A stretch of 5,258 bases of DNA from JAVVUQ01 sp036653075 (GTDB lineage: Bacteria; Bacillota; Clostridia; Christensenellales; CAG-314), in contig JAVVUQ010000098.1 in assembly GCA_036653075.1 (NCBI GenBank), positions 1-5,258 on the forward strand, in the 5' to 3' direction. Below, in pieces: positions 1 through 5,258 of this stretch (position 1 is its first letter; the number at the start of each line of letters is the position of its first letter). The notes beneath the pieces are model-generated. The model ran no database searches, was not told the DNA's origin, and saw nothing but the letters and a program-made list of their open reading frames with translations. The translations under genes were made by a program, and so were the position numbers.

Positions 1-370
1 ATTACAAGCCTTTCAAGACCCGTATATAGTTCATCCAATGCAGTTTTTGTTGGATTATCCCATTGCGTTTTCATTTATAGGATTGACAGGATTATTTACA
101 AACATAAAAAAAATATCAAATAAACCTGCGCTTTGCTTTATTTTAGGTGGAACGCTTGCAAGCGTACTTAGATTTTTCTCGCACGTTTTAAGCGGTGTGT
201 TTGCTTTTAGCGTTTATGCGCCAGAAGGCATAAGTCCGTGGATTTATAGCATTGGATATAATAGTTTCGTTTTTGCGGATATTTTAATAGCTTTAGTCGT
301 AGGCGGCTTGATTTTAATTTCAAAACGATTCATCTTTGTAATGAACTCTTATGCGCAAAATAAAATATAA
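1..370 (+). CDS. thiT: Thiamine ECF transporter S component ThiT, 5'-truncated
   Basis: The reading frame is already open at the window edge (first full codon at base 2) and ends with TAA at 368-370, leaving 122 residues. ThiT is the membrane substrate-binding subunit that captures thiamine and docks on the shared ECF module (EcfA, EcfA', EcfT) for ATP-driven uptake. Family proteins are roughly 170-200 residues, so about a third is missing at the N-terminus. Visible hallmarks are PYIVHPMQFLLDYPIAF (fragment residues 7-23), RFFSH (57-61), YAPEGISPWIYSIGYNSF (72-89), and hydrophobic stretches at about 22-33, 45-70 and 83-108. From memory of the Lactococcus ThiT structure, thiamine contacts correspond to the acidic-Tyr pair (here D18-Y19), H61, Y82 and N87; the tryptophan after the His appears as F69. 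The in-frame ATG at 38 is internal, because the conserved block begins before it. A TPP riboswitch often controls thiT, but any such element would lie outside the window. Confidence 0.88.
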   Translation, partial: LQAFQDPYIVHPMQFLLDYPIAFSFIGLTGLFTNIKKISNKPALCFILGGTLASVLRFFSHVLSGVFAFSVYAPEGISPWIYSIGYNSFVFADILIALVVGGLILISKRFIFVMNSYAQNKI

Positions 371-427
371 AATTAAACTGATTTTACAGCAATAAAAAAC
401 ATAAATGTATAAATAAAATATTAATAT

Positions 428-464
428 AAGCTTGCATATAAAATTAATGTGCAAGCTTTTTTTT
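428..464 (+). terminator. Intrinsic terminator downstream of thiT
   Basis: A perfect 9-bp inverted repeat (AAGCTTGCA at 428-436, TGCAAGCTT at 450-458) can be extended by three more pairs, one a G-U wobble, to leave a 7-base loop. The right arm runs straight into an 8-T tract (457-464). It lies 57 bases past the thiT stop, so it should end thiT transcription and separate thiT from the downstream genes. Confidence 0.9.
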
Positions 465-651
465 GTTAATATTTACATAGGCGTAATTAAAGCTTTTTTA
501 TTTGTATTAGCGATTGTAAAAAGATGATAGTTTATTTATAATTTATTTGATTATCACAGATTATAAATTTTACTCATATACTGTGCTGTAAACATATTTT
601 ATATTTTTAGCGTAAATAAACTGAGATAACGATAAAGAAATTATTATACTT
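465..651. other. Gene-free AT-rich spacer between thiT terminator and repeat array
   Basis: All frames are broken by frequent stops, and I see no ribosome binding site followed by a credible ORF. There is no structured RNA that I recognise. The only local patterns are a weak inverted repeat (TGATA at 525-529 and TATCA at 552-556) and, at about 628-651, a segment with ATTATTATA that may be a badly decayed extra copy of the repeat that follows. I assign no function. Confidence 0.6.
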
Positions 652-806
652 TTGAAATCTATATATAAATTGTAAATAAATGTTGCATATTGAAAGATAG
701 ATAATTATTATATTTTATATGTCGTATATTGAAAGATAGATAATTATTATATTTTATATGTCGTATATTGAAAAATAATAATTATTATATATTATATGTT
801 ACGTAT
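652..806 (+). repeat. Tandem direct repeat, four units of about 39 bp, each opening with TTGAAA
   Basis: TTGAAA recurs at 652, 690, 729 and 768, a spacing of 38, 39 and 39 bases. The two central units are identical: 687-734 matches 726-773 without a mismatch (48 bases at offset 39). The first unit is divergent in the middle but keeps both ends (TTGAAA, and an ATGTTGCATA junction resembling ATGTCGTATA). The last unit is similar but altered in the middle and at its 3' end. Units contain GATAATTATTAT (700-711 and 739-750) or a related palindrome. The array sits directly upstream of the M14 peptidase gene and its last unit overlaps the likely promoter, so a regulatory role (duplicated promoter or operator) is the simplest inference. 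There are no spacers as in a CRISPR array. Confidence 0.9.
768..795 (+). promoter_or_regulatory. Probable sigma-A promoter for the M14 peptidase gene
   Basis: A -35 box TTGAAA (768-773, 5 of 6 matches to TTGACA) is followed by a 16-base spacer and a -10 box TATTAT (790-795, 5 of 6 matches to TATAAT). Transcription would start at about 802-804, giving a leader of about 37 nt before the ATG at 840. The spacer contains the perfect 14-bp palindrome ATAATAATTATTAT at 775-788, well placed for a repressor. In the upstream units TTGAAA is present but the matching -10 sequences are poorer (for example TATTTT at spacing 15), so this last copy looks like the best promoter. Confidence 0.6.
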
Positions 807-829
807 TAGATTAAAAAATAATTTTTGAC

Positions 830-834
830 GGAGG
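830..834 (+). promoter_or_regulatory. Ribosome binding site that fixes the M14 peptidase start
   Basis: GGAGG lies five bases before the ATG at 840. A possible upstream in-frame TTG at 825 would put this site inside the coding region and has no ribosome binding site of its own, so the ATG is chosen. Confidence 0.88.
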
Positions 835-839
835 AACTG

Positions 840-1718
840 ATGTTTTATTATTCTGATTTAATTGCGGAAATTGACGAGTTTAGGCGGCGTAATGTTGAAG
901 TAGGGAGTATAGGCAATTCAGAGTTAGGTCAAGAAATACCATATATATTTACGGGAAATAAATTAGGTAAAAAAATTATTATAACAGGCGCAATACACGC
1001 TCGAGAGCATATTACTGCGTTATTGACGATATGTTTATGTAAGGACTTAATAAAGCAGCAAAAATCGTGTGGCGTTTATTTTATACCGATGGTAAATCCA
1101 GATGGAGTGCGTTTAGCAACGGAAGGGAAATTATTTTTAGATAGTTTAGGTATAGATAAGAAAAAATATGTAGATAAAGTTTTAAAAATCAACAACAGCA
1201 ATGATTTTTCATTATGGAAAGCTAATATAAATGGAGTAGATTTAAATGTAAATTTTGATGCGAGTTGGGGAAGTGGCAAACAAAATGTATTTTATGCAAG
1301 AATGTCTGATTATGTTGGTAAAGCGCCTAATGACCAAGCGGAAACTAAAGCGTTAATTAATTTTACTAAGTCTGTTATGCCATCGGCTGTTATTGCGTAT
1401 CACTGTAAAGGGGAAGAAATATACTGGAATTTCAAACAAAGCGGAGGACAGTTATGGCGAGATTATACCTTTGCAAGACGTATTTCCAGAATAACAGGAT
1501 ATAGCATTTCGGATAGGCGAGGAAGCGCTGGCGGGTATAAAGATTGGTGTATTGACAAATTGAAAATTCCGTCATTGACAATAGAAGTAGGCGAAGATAA
1601 ACACGAACATCCTTTCCCCTACGCTGAATTTAAATCTATTTATGAAAAAAATAAAAAAGTTGTAGATGAAACTATTGCTTTTGTAGAAAATAGAATTGAC
1701 GAAAAAAAGCAAAATTAA
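840..1718 (+). CDS. M14-family zinc carboxypeptidase with non-canonical substrate pocket
   Basis: This 292-residue protein is a single-domain metallopeptidase of the M14 (carboxypeptidase A-like) family. Zinc ligands are H53 and E56 (HARE, 53-56) and H188 (in AYHCKGEEIYW, 186-196). NPDG (86-89) is the conserved loop, Y233 sits in GSAGGYKDW (228-236), and E249 in TIEVGED is the expected catalytic glutamate. The usual DLNRNF motif reads DLNVNF (134-139), so the arginine that binds the substrate C-terminal carboxylate in carboxypeptidase A is V137. Similar replacements occur in M14 enzymes that cut peptidoglycan peptides, such as gamma-D-glutamyl-diamino acid peptidases, so a wall peptide or gamma-linked substrate is plausible but inferred. 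I see no signal peptide, LysM domain or membrane segment; the N-terminus is charged, suggesting a cytoplasmic enzyme, perhaps in peptide recycling. rsmA begins 36 bases after its TAA with no terminator, so the two may be co-transcribed. Confidence 0.88.
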   Translation: MFYYSDLIAEIDEFRRRNVEVGSIGNSELGQEIPYIFTGNKLGKKIIITGAIHAREHITALLTICLCKDLIKQQKSCGVYFIPMVNPDGVRLATEGKLFLDSLGIDKKKYVDKVLKINNSNDFSLWKANINGVDLNVNFDASWGSGKQNVFYARMSDYVGKAPNDQAETKALINFTKSVMPSAVIAYHCKGEEIYWNFKQSGGQLWRDYTFARRISRITGYSISDRRGSAGGYKDWCIDKLKIPSLTIEVGEDKHEHPFPYAEFKSIYEKNKKVVDETIAFVENRIDEKKQN

Positions 1719-1754
1719 CTTTACATAATAGTAAAAATGTGATAAACTTATAAT

Positions 1755-2582
1755 ATGAGTTTAAACGAATTATTAAGCGGATATGGTTTCAAATTTAACA
1801 AAAAGTTTGGACAGAATTTTATTTCCGACAAAAATTTACTTGAAGCTATTGTTAAAGATAGTAAGATAAGTAATGACGATATTGTTATAGAAATAGGCGC
1901 AGGCGCAGGTACATTAACTGCGCAACTTTGCGCGCAAGCAAAAAAAGTTATTGCATTTGAGATTGATGCTAATTTAAAACCGATATTAAACGAAACGCTT
2001 AGCGGTTATACAAATTATGAAATTATTTATGAAGATGCGTTAAAGTGTACAAAAGAGAGAATACAGTTGTTGACGAATGATTGTCAATTTAAAGTAGTTG
2101 CAAACTTACCTTACTATATCACCACGCCGATAATTATGAAGTTTATTGAAGAAGAATATAAAGCGCAATCATTGACGGTTATGGTGCAATATGAAGTCGC
2201 AAAGCGGTTGACGGCTGAGGCCAATACCGTTGATTATGGCGCAATAACAGTTGCTATTGACTTTGTGTCCGACGCAGTAATTACACGAAAGGTAAATAGA
2301 CAGATGTTTTATCCAGCGCCCAACGTAGATAGCGCCGTGGTGTATATTCCAATTAATAGAAACAAATATTTTGGAAAATATAAGGAAACTCAAAGGCTTG
2401 TCAAAGCTGGGTTTAATATGCGTAGAAAAACATTAGTTAATAACCTCATTGCTTCATATGCGATTAATAGAAGCGATGCAGAAGCGTTAGTTATAAAAAA
2501 TGGGTTAGATAAAAATATTAGAGCGGAAGCCATGACGACGCAACAATTTTATGATTTAGCGAAAGATTTAAGCGGTTATTGA
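1755..2582 (+). CDS. rsmA: 16S rRNA (adenine(1518)-N6/adenine(1519)-N6)-dimethyltransferase RsmA/KsgA
   Basis: This 275-residue enzyme uses S-adenosylmethionine to dimethylate two adjacent adenines in the 3'-terminal hairpin (helix 45) of 16S rRNA late in small-subunit assembly. Loss of the activity gives kasugamycin resistance in other bacteria. Length and motifs are normal: KKFGQNF (16-22), the SAM-binding EIGAGAGTLT (46-55), acidic EID (69-71), the catalytic NLPYY (117-121), YPAPNVDSAV (186-195) and RRKTL (223-227). Erm rRNA methylases share this fold, but the NLPYYITTPI and YPAPNVDSAVV blocks and the long C-terminal domain favour RsmA. The ATG at 1755 gives the expected N-terminus, and a stop lies only four codons upstream in frame. 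Unusually, there is no Shine-Dalgarno sequence; TATAAT directly abuts the ATG. Its common clostridial partner genes (rnmV, tatD) are not next to it here. Confidence 0.96.
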   Translation: MSLNELLSGYGFKFNKKFGQNFISDKNLLEAIVKDSKISNDDIVIEIGAGAGTLTAQLCAQAKKVIAFEIDANLKPILNETLSGYTNYEIIYEDALKCTKERIQLLTNDCQFKVVANLPYYITTPIIMKFIEEEYKAQSLTVMVQYEVAKRLTAEANTVDYGAITVAIDFVSDAVITRKVNRQMFYPAPNVDSAVVYIPINRNKYFGKYKETQRLVKAGFNMRRKTLVNNLIASYAINRSDAEALVIKNGLDKNIRAEAMTTQQFYDLAKDLSGY

Positions 2583-2698
2583 TAAAGACAACAAGTTTTG
2601 TAATTATGGCAATTAATAAAGATATAAAAGACAATTTTAGAGATATTTTTAAATAGGAGGCGTCCGCGCATAATTAACAAGTATGTATCGGAGAAGAT

Positions 2699-3568
2699 AT
2701 GAAAGGATTATTGGTTACTAATGGATTTGTCGTATGGGACAAGTTTGAGAAAATATATGAGATGTTGTCGGAATCGTTTGCTAAACACGATTGCAAGCTA
2801 ATTAGAAAAAATAACATTGATTTAATGTTACCTATCAACGAACCTATGCCTCAAGCGGATTTCGTTTTGTTTTGGGATAAGGATATTACCTTAGCTAAAA
2901 GATTGGAAAAAAGAGGGTTGCGACTATTTAATTGCGTTCGCGCGTTAGAAAGTTGTGACGATAAGAGCTTAACCGCTGTTGAAATGGAACTTAGCGGTAT
3001 TAAAATGCCTAAGACAATCGTTGCGCCTAAAACTTTCTTGCCATATAACGATTATGGATTTTTAAAGATAATTCAACGAGAATTAGAGTACCCTTTTGTA
3101 CTAAAAGAGTGCTTTGGAAGTTTTGGCAACCAAGTATGGTTAATCGAAGACTATGAGATGCTAATAAATAGAGTCCGTCAAATTTCGCCACGACCTATGC
3201 TTTTTCAAGAATATATAAAAAGTAGTTGCGGTAGAGATATTCGAGTGCAAGTTGTAGGAAATAAAATTGTCGCTGCCGTAAAACGTGTAGCAAAAGAAGG
3301 CGATTTTAGAGCTAATGTCACTAACGGCGGTAAAATGTATCCTTACTCATTAACGGACAAGCAGGCGGAAATGGCTTTAAAAGCTTGTGAAATTTTGGGC
3401 GTTGATTTTGCAGGAGTGGATATATTATTTGGCGAAAACGAAGAACCAGTATTATGCGAAATTAACACTAACGCGCATTTTAAAAACCTCTATGACGCAA
3501 CAGGTATAAACACAGCAGATTTTATCGCAGAGTATATAATATCCGAAGTTTCAAATAATAAAAGATAG
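2699..3568 (+). CDS. RimK-like ATP-grasp ligase (first of a tandem pair)
   Basis: This 289-residue protein has the ATP-grasp fold of the RimK family, enzymes that activate a carboxylate as acyl phosphate and join it to an amine. The N-terminal region (about 1-80) is a small alpha/beta domain ending in NCVR (78-81). Then come the ATP-binding strand with K136 (FVLK), the glycine-rich loop CFGSFGNQV (138-146), QEYIK (170-174), GRDIRV (178-183) and GDFRANVTNGG (201-211). Metal-binding residues are D241, E254 and N256 (EINTN), as in active family members. GGAG at 2690-2693 lies five bases before the ATG; an in-frame TAA at 2675 prevents a longer start. The substrate cannot be read from the sequence: glutamate ligation is the family's best-known activity, but RimK itself acts on ribosomal protein S6 C-termini and other members act on cofactors or small peptides. 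It sits 116 bases after rsmA and 90 before a second, different ATP-grasp gene. Confidence 0.85.
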   Translation: MKGLLVTNGFVVWDKFEKIYEMLSESFAKHDCKLIRKNNIDLMLPINEPMPQADFVLFWDKDITLAKRLEKRGLRLFNCVRALESCDDKSLTAVEMELSGIKMPKTIVAPKTFLPYNDYGFLKIIQRELEYPFVLKECFGSFGNQVWLIEDYEMLINRVRQISPRPMLFQEYIKSSCGRDIRVQVVGNKIVAAVKRVAKEGDFRANVTNGGKMYPYSLTDKQAEMALKACEILGVDFAGVDILFGENEEPVLCEINTNAHFKNLYDATGINTADFIAEYIISEVSNNKR

Positions 3569-3647
3569 GTAAATAAAATCAATAGATTAATAAATCAATT
3601 TTTAATTAATATATTTAGTTTTAACTCATATGTTTAGTTTTGATTTT

Positions 3648-3653
3648 AGAAGG
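3648..3653 (+). promoter_or_regulatory. Ribosome binding site that fixes the second ATP-grasp start
   Basis: AGAAGG ends five bases before the ATG at 3659. A possible GTG start at 3653 overlaps this site, so the ATG two codons later is the more likely start. Confidence 0.75.
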
Positions 3654-3658
3654 TGGGT

Positions 3659-4462
3659 ATGGTATTAATAATTTATGATAAAGAGCGTCAAAATGGTAAC
3701 GAACGGTTTTCGCAATTGTTGGGCGCAGGACTGTCAAAAAGAGGAATTGAATTTAAGACAATTTTAGATAGTGAAATAGATGATAAAACTATCGCTGATT
3801 GCGCAATAATGCGTACATTTTCTGATAAATTATGTGAAAAGCTCAAGCAACTACAAATACCGCAATTGAATTGCGCGCGTATGCAGCGTACGGCGAATGA
3901 TAAAGCAGCTACTTATGGTTTTGCAAAGTCGCTTGGAATTCCCGTATTAAAGCATTATGTAATAAAAAGTTCTTATTCAGATATTCCAATATTTACGCCA
4001 TTTGTTGCAAAGTCAAGGTTTGGACACGGCGGAACGCAAGTATTTTTAGTTAAAAATGATAGCGAATATAAAGAAACAGTAGCAAAAATTGGTGAAGAAA
4101 CCTTTATTGCGCAAGAATGCGCAGATTTTGGTAAAGATAAACGCGTATACGTCGTTGGAGGCAAACCTATTATAGCTATGCTTAGAACAAACGAAAATGA
4201 CTTTAGAAGTAATTATAAATTGGGCGGAAAAGCTTTAAAGGTGGAAGTTGGCGAAGCTGAAAGCGAATATATTCAACGTATTCATGGTTCGATAAAAACC
4301 AACTTTGTAGGCGTGGATTTTGTGTATAGAAACAATATTGCGTATTTGAACGAAATTGAAGATATCGTAGGCAGCAGAATGGTTTACGAAAATACAGATA
4401 TTGACATTTTAGATTTGTACGCGCAGCATATTAAAGAGTATTTAGTTGAAAAAAATAAATAA
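3659..4462 (+). CDS. RimK-like ATP-grasp ligase (second of a tandem pair, altered metal motif)
   Basis: This 267-residue ATP-grasp protein resembles its upstream neighbour but is clearly divergent. Both share an NC-x-R block, a following DK, and a GI-x-x-x-K segment at the domain boundary (here N71, C72, R74). ATP-grasp features are FVAK (115-118), the glycine-rich loop SRFGHGGTQV (119-128), QEC (152-154), GKDKRVYVVGG (158-168), NDFRSNYKLGG (180-190) and GVDFV with D220. The last metal motif, E-x-N in RimK, reads E-I-E (E232, E234) in NEIEDIVGSR. That keeps two acidic ligands but replaces the asparagine, so activity is likely retained with altered metal or substrate geometry. A carboxylate-amine ligase is the best general call; the substrate is unknown. 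Its role beside the first ligase could be a second ligation step or a hetero-oligomer. The channel gene starts 41 bases downstream with no terminator between. Confidence 0.82.
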   Translation: MVLIIYDKERQNGNERFSQLLGAGLSKRGIEFKTILDSEIDDKTIADCAIMRTFSDKLCEKLKQLQIPQLNCARMQRTANDKAATYGFAKSLGIPVLKHYVIKSSYSDIPIFTPFVAKSRFGHGGTQVFLVKNDSEYKETVAKIGEETFIAQECADFGKDKRVYVVGGKPIIAMLRTNENDFRSNYKLGGKALKVEVGEAESEYIQRIHGSIKTNFVGVDFVYRNNIAYLNEIEDIVGSRMVYENTDIDILDLYAQHIKEYLVEKNK

Positions 4463-4503
4463 TTAATAATAATTAAAGACAATACGCTAAATAAGGAGAT
4501 AAG

Positions 4504-5258
4504 ATGGAAGTATTAAAGAAAATGTGGGCGAGCATTGTGGATTTTTTCGTAAATCCAAATACTTATTGGAATATTGTAGCAGTTTTACTCTTTTTAATAT
4601 TAGGCTACATTGCGATGAGAGTTATTAAATCATTATTCATTAAATCGCTTGAACATAATAAACACGTGGATAGAACATTACGAGGCTTTTTAGTATCGCT
4701 TTTTAGCTTTGGATTATATGTTGCTTATTTTATTATATTAGCGGGATTATTGAAAATTGATACGGGCAGCATAATCGCTATCTTAGGTTCGGTAGGTTTA
4801 GCTTTATCGTTAGCTTTACAAGATAGCTTAGGCAGTATCGCTAACGGCATTATTATACTATTTAACAAACCATTTAAAGAGGGCGATTGGATTGCCGTTG
4901 ATGGAGTTGAAGGTACGGTAAAAGGCATCTATATCTTGACAACTGTATTGACAAGCACAGATAATAAGAAAATTATCCTTCCAAATTCACATATTACAAA
5001 ACAAACAGTAGTGAATTACTCAGCTGAAAAGACACGTAAAGTTATTCACGAAGTAAACGTAGCGTATAATACCGACATAGATAAATTAGAGTCAATCGCC
5101 AAAGAATTAATGCAAAGCGACGACAAAATTCTTCAAGAACCTTCGTACATTTTTAAAATGAACGGATTCGGCGCAAATTCATTGCGATTTATGTTGACGT
5201 ATTGGGTTAATTGTGAAGATTATTGGGCTACCTATTGGGGTATGAATAGAAAAATGTT
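4504..5258 (+). CDS. mscS: MscS-family small-conductance mechanosensitive channel, 3'-truncated
   Basis: The frame starts at an ATG five bases after AAGGAG (4493-4498) and stays open to the window end, giving 251 residues. MscS channels open under membrane tension and release solutes during hypo-osmotic shock. Predicted membrane helices are at about 22-42, 62-84 and 89-125. The third holds the pore signature GSVGLALSLALQDSLGSIAN (95-114), followed by the family motif NKPFKEGDWI (121-130), the beta domain with GVEGTV (134-139) and ILPNSHI (158-164), and the vestibule domain with VAYNTDID (186-193) and NGFGANSLRF (220-229). Aligned by eye to E. coli MscS (286 residues), the match runs almost to the C-terminus, so about 20-30 residues are missing. 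The pore leucines (L105 and L109 in E. coli) are kept, while hinge glycine 113 is Asp and glycine 108 is Ser; LQD is common in other MscS relatives. Confidence 0.92.
   Translation, partial: MEVLKKMWASIVDFFVNPNTYWNIVAVLLFLILGYIAMRVIKSLFIKSLEHNKHVDRTLRGFLVSLFSFGLYVAYFIILAGLLKIDTGSIIAILGSVGLALSLALQDSLGSIANGIIILFNKPFKEGDWIAVDGVEGTVKGIYILTTVLTSTDNKKIILPNSHITKQTVVNYSAEKTRKVIHEVNVAYNTDIDKLESIAKELMQSDDKILQEPSYIFKMNGFGANSLRFMLTYWVNCEDYWATYWGMNRKM

Noticed and set aside
652..806. CRISPR array
   Set aside because: The units are contiguous with no unique spacers, are not palindromic at their ends, and no cas genes are nearby.
825..839. TTG start giving the M14 peptidase five extra N-terminal residues
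   Set aside because: The strong GGAGG at 830-834 would lie inside the coding region, while it is ideally spaced for the ATG at 840.
1076..1279. Short minus-strand ORFs opposite the peptidase, and similar ones at 2169-2393, 3973-4164 and 4725-4928
   Set aside because: Each lies wholly inside a well-supported + strand gene, lacks a ribosome binding site and shows no recognisable domain.
2579..2607. Promoter for the first ATP-grasp gene (TTGATA, 17-base spacer, AATTAT)
   Set aside because: The -35 match is good but the -10 matches only 4 of 6, and such pairs are common by chance in DNA this AT-rich.
3575..3610. Terminator between the two ATP-grasp genes
   Set aside because: Only AT-only pairing of about five bases with a long loop can form, and no G-C stem precedes the T-rich stretch.
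3614..3641. Short direct repeat TTTAGTTTT at 3614-3622 and 3633-3641
   Set aside because: Nine AT-rich bases repeated once are expected by chance in this composition, and no promoter element is clearly associated.
3653..3658. GTG start giving the second ATP-grasp protein two extra residues
   Set aside because: The codon overlaps the AGAAGG ribosome binding site, which is correctly spaced for the ATG at 3659.
2606..4462. Graspetide-like peptide cluster (short ORF as precursor plus two ATP-grasp ligases)
   Set aside because: The 16-residue frame has no ribosome binding site, no leader/core layout or repeated acceptor motif, and no transporter or leader peptidase is adjacent. The ligases look like general RimK-type enzymes.

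Overview
The window is AT-rich, and every gene I can support lies on the + strand. The genes use strong GGAG-type ribosome binding sites, and the window includes a ThiT-type ECF vitamin component. Together these point to a low-GC Gram-positive bacterium, most likely an uncultured Clostridia-type Firmicute. This is inferred from content and style, and no marker gene was compared.

Layout: bases 1-370 hold the 3' end of a thiamine ECF transporter S component (thiT), closed by a clear intrinsic terminator at 428-464. A gene-free stretch of about 470 bases follows. Its last third (652-806) is a head-to-tail array of about 39-bp units, each opening with TTGAAA. The last unit forms a convincing sigma-A promoter (768-795) with a palindrome in its spacer. 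Downstream is a same-strand run with short to moderate gaps and no terminator that I can see: an M14-family zinc carboxypeptidase (840-1718), the 16S rRNA dimethyladenosine transferase rsmA/ksgA (1755-2582), two different RimK-like ATP-grasp ligases (2699-3568 and 3659-4462), and an MscS-type mechanosensitive channel (4504 to the window end, 3' truncated).

How they may work together: rsmA and the channel are housekeeping or stress genes. The M14 peptidase lacks the arginine that classical carboxypeptidases use to hold a substrate C-terminus, which fits a peptidoglycan-type or otherwise non-classical peptide substrate. The two ATP-grasp proteins look like amide/peptide-bond-forming enzymes of unknown substrate. 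A hydrolase and two ligases acting on related gamma-glutamyl or wall-type peptides is a reasonable guess, but the sequence does not prove it.

The points most worth a second look are the promoter-repeat array, the non-canonical peptidase active site, the paired ATP-grasp ligases (the second with an altered metal-binding motif), and the odd translation start context of rsmA. I found no mobile element, CRISPR array, tRNA or rRNA.
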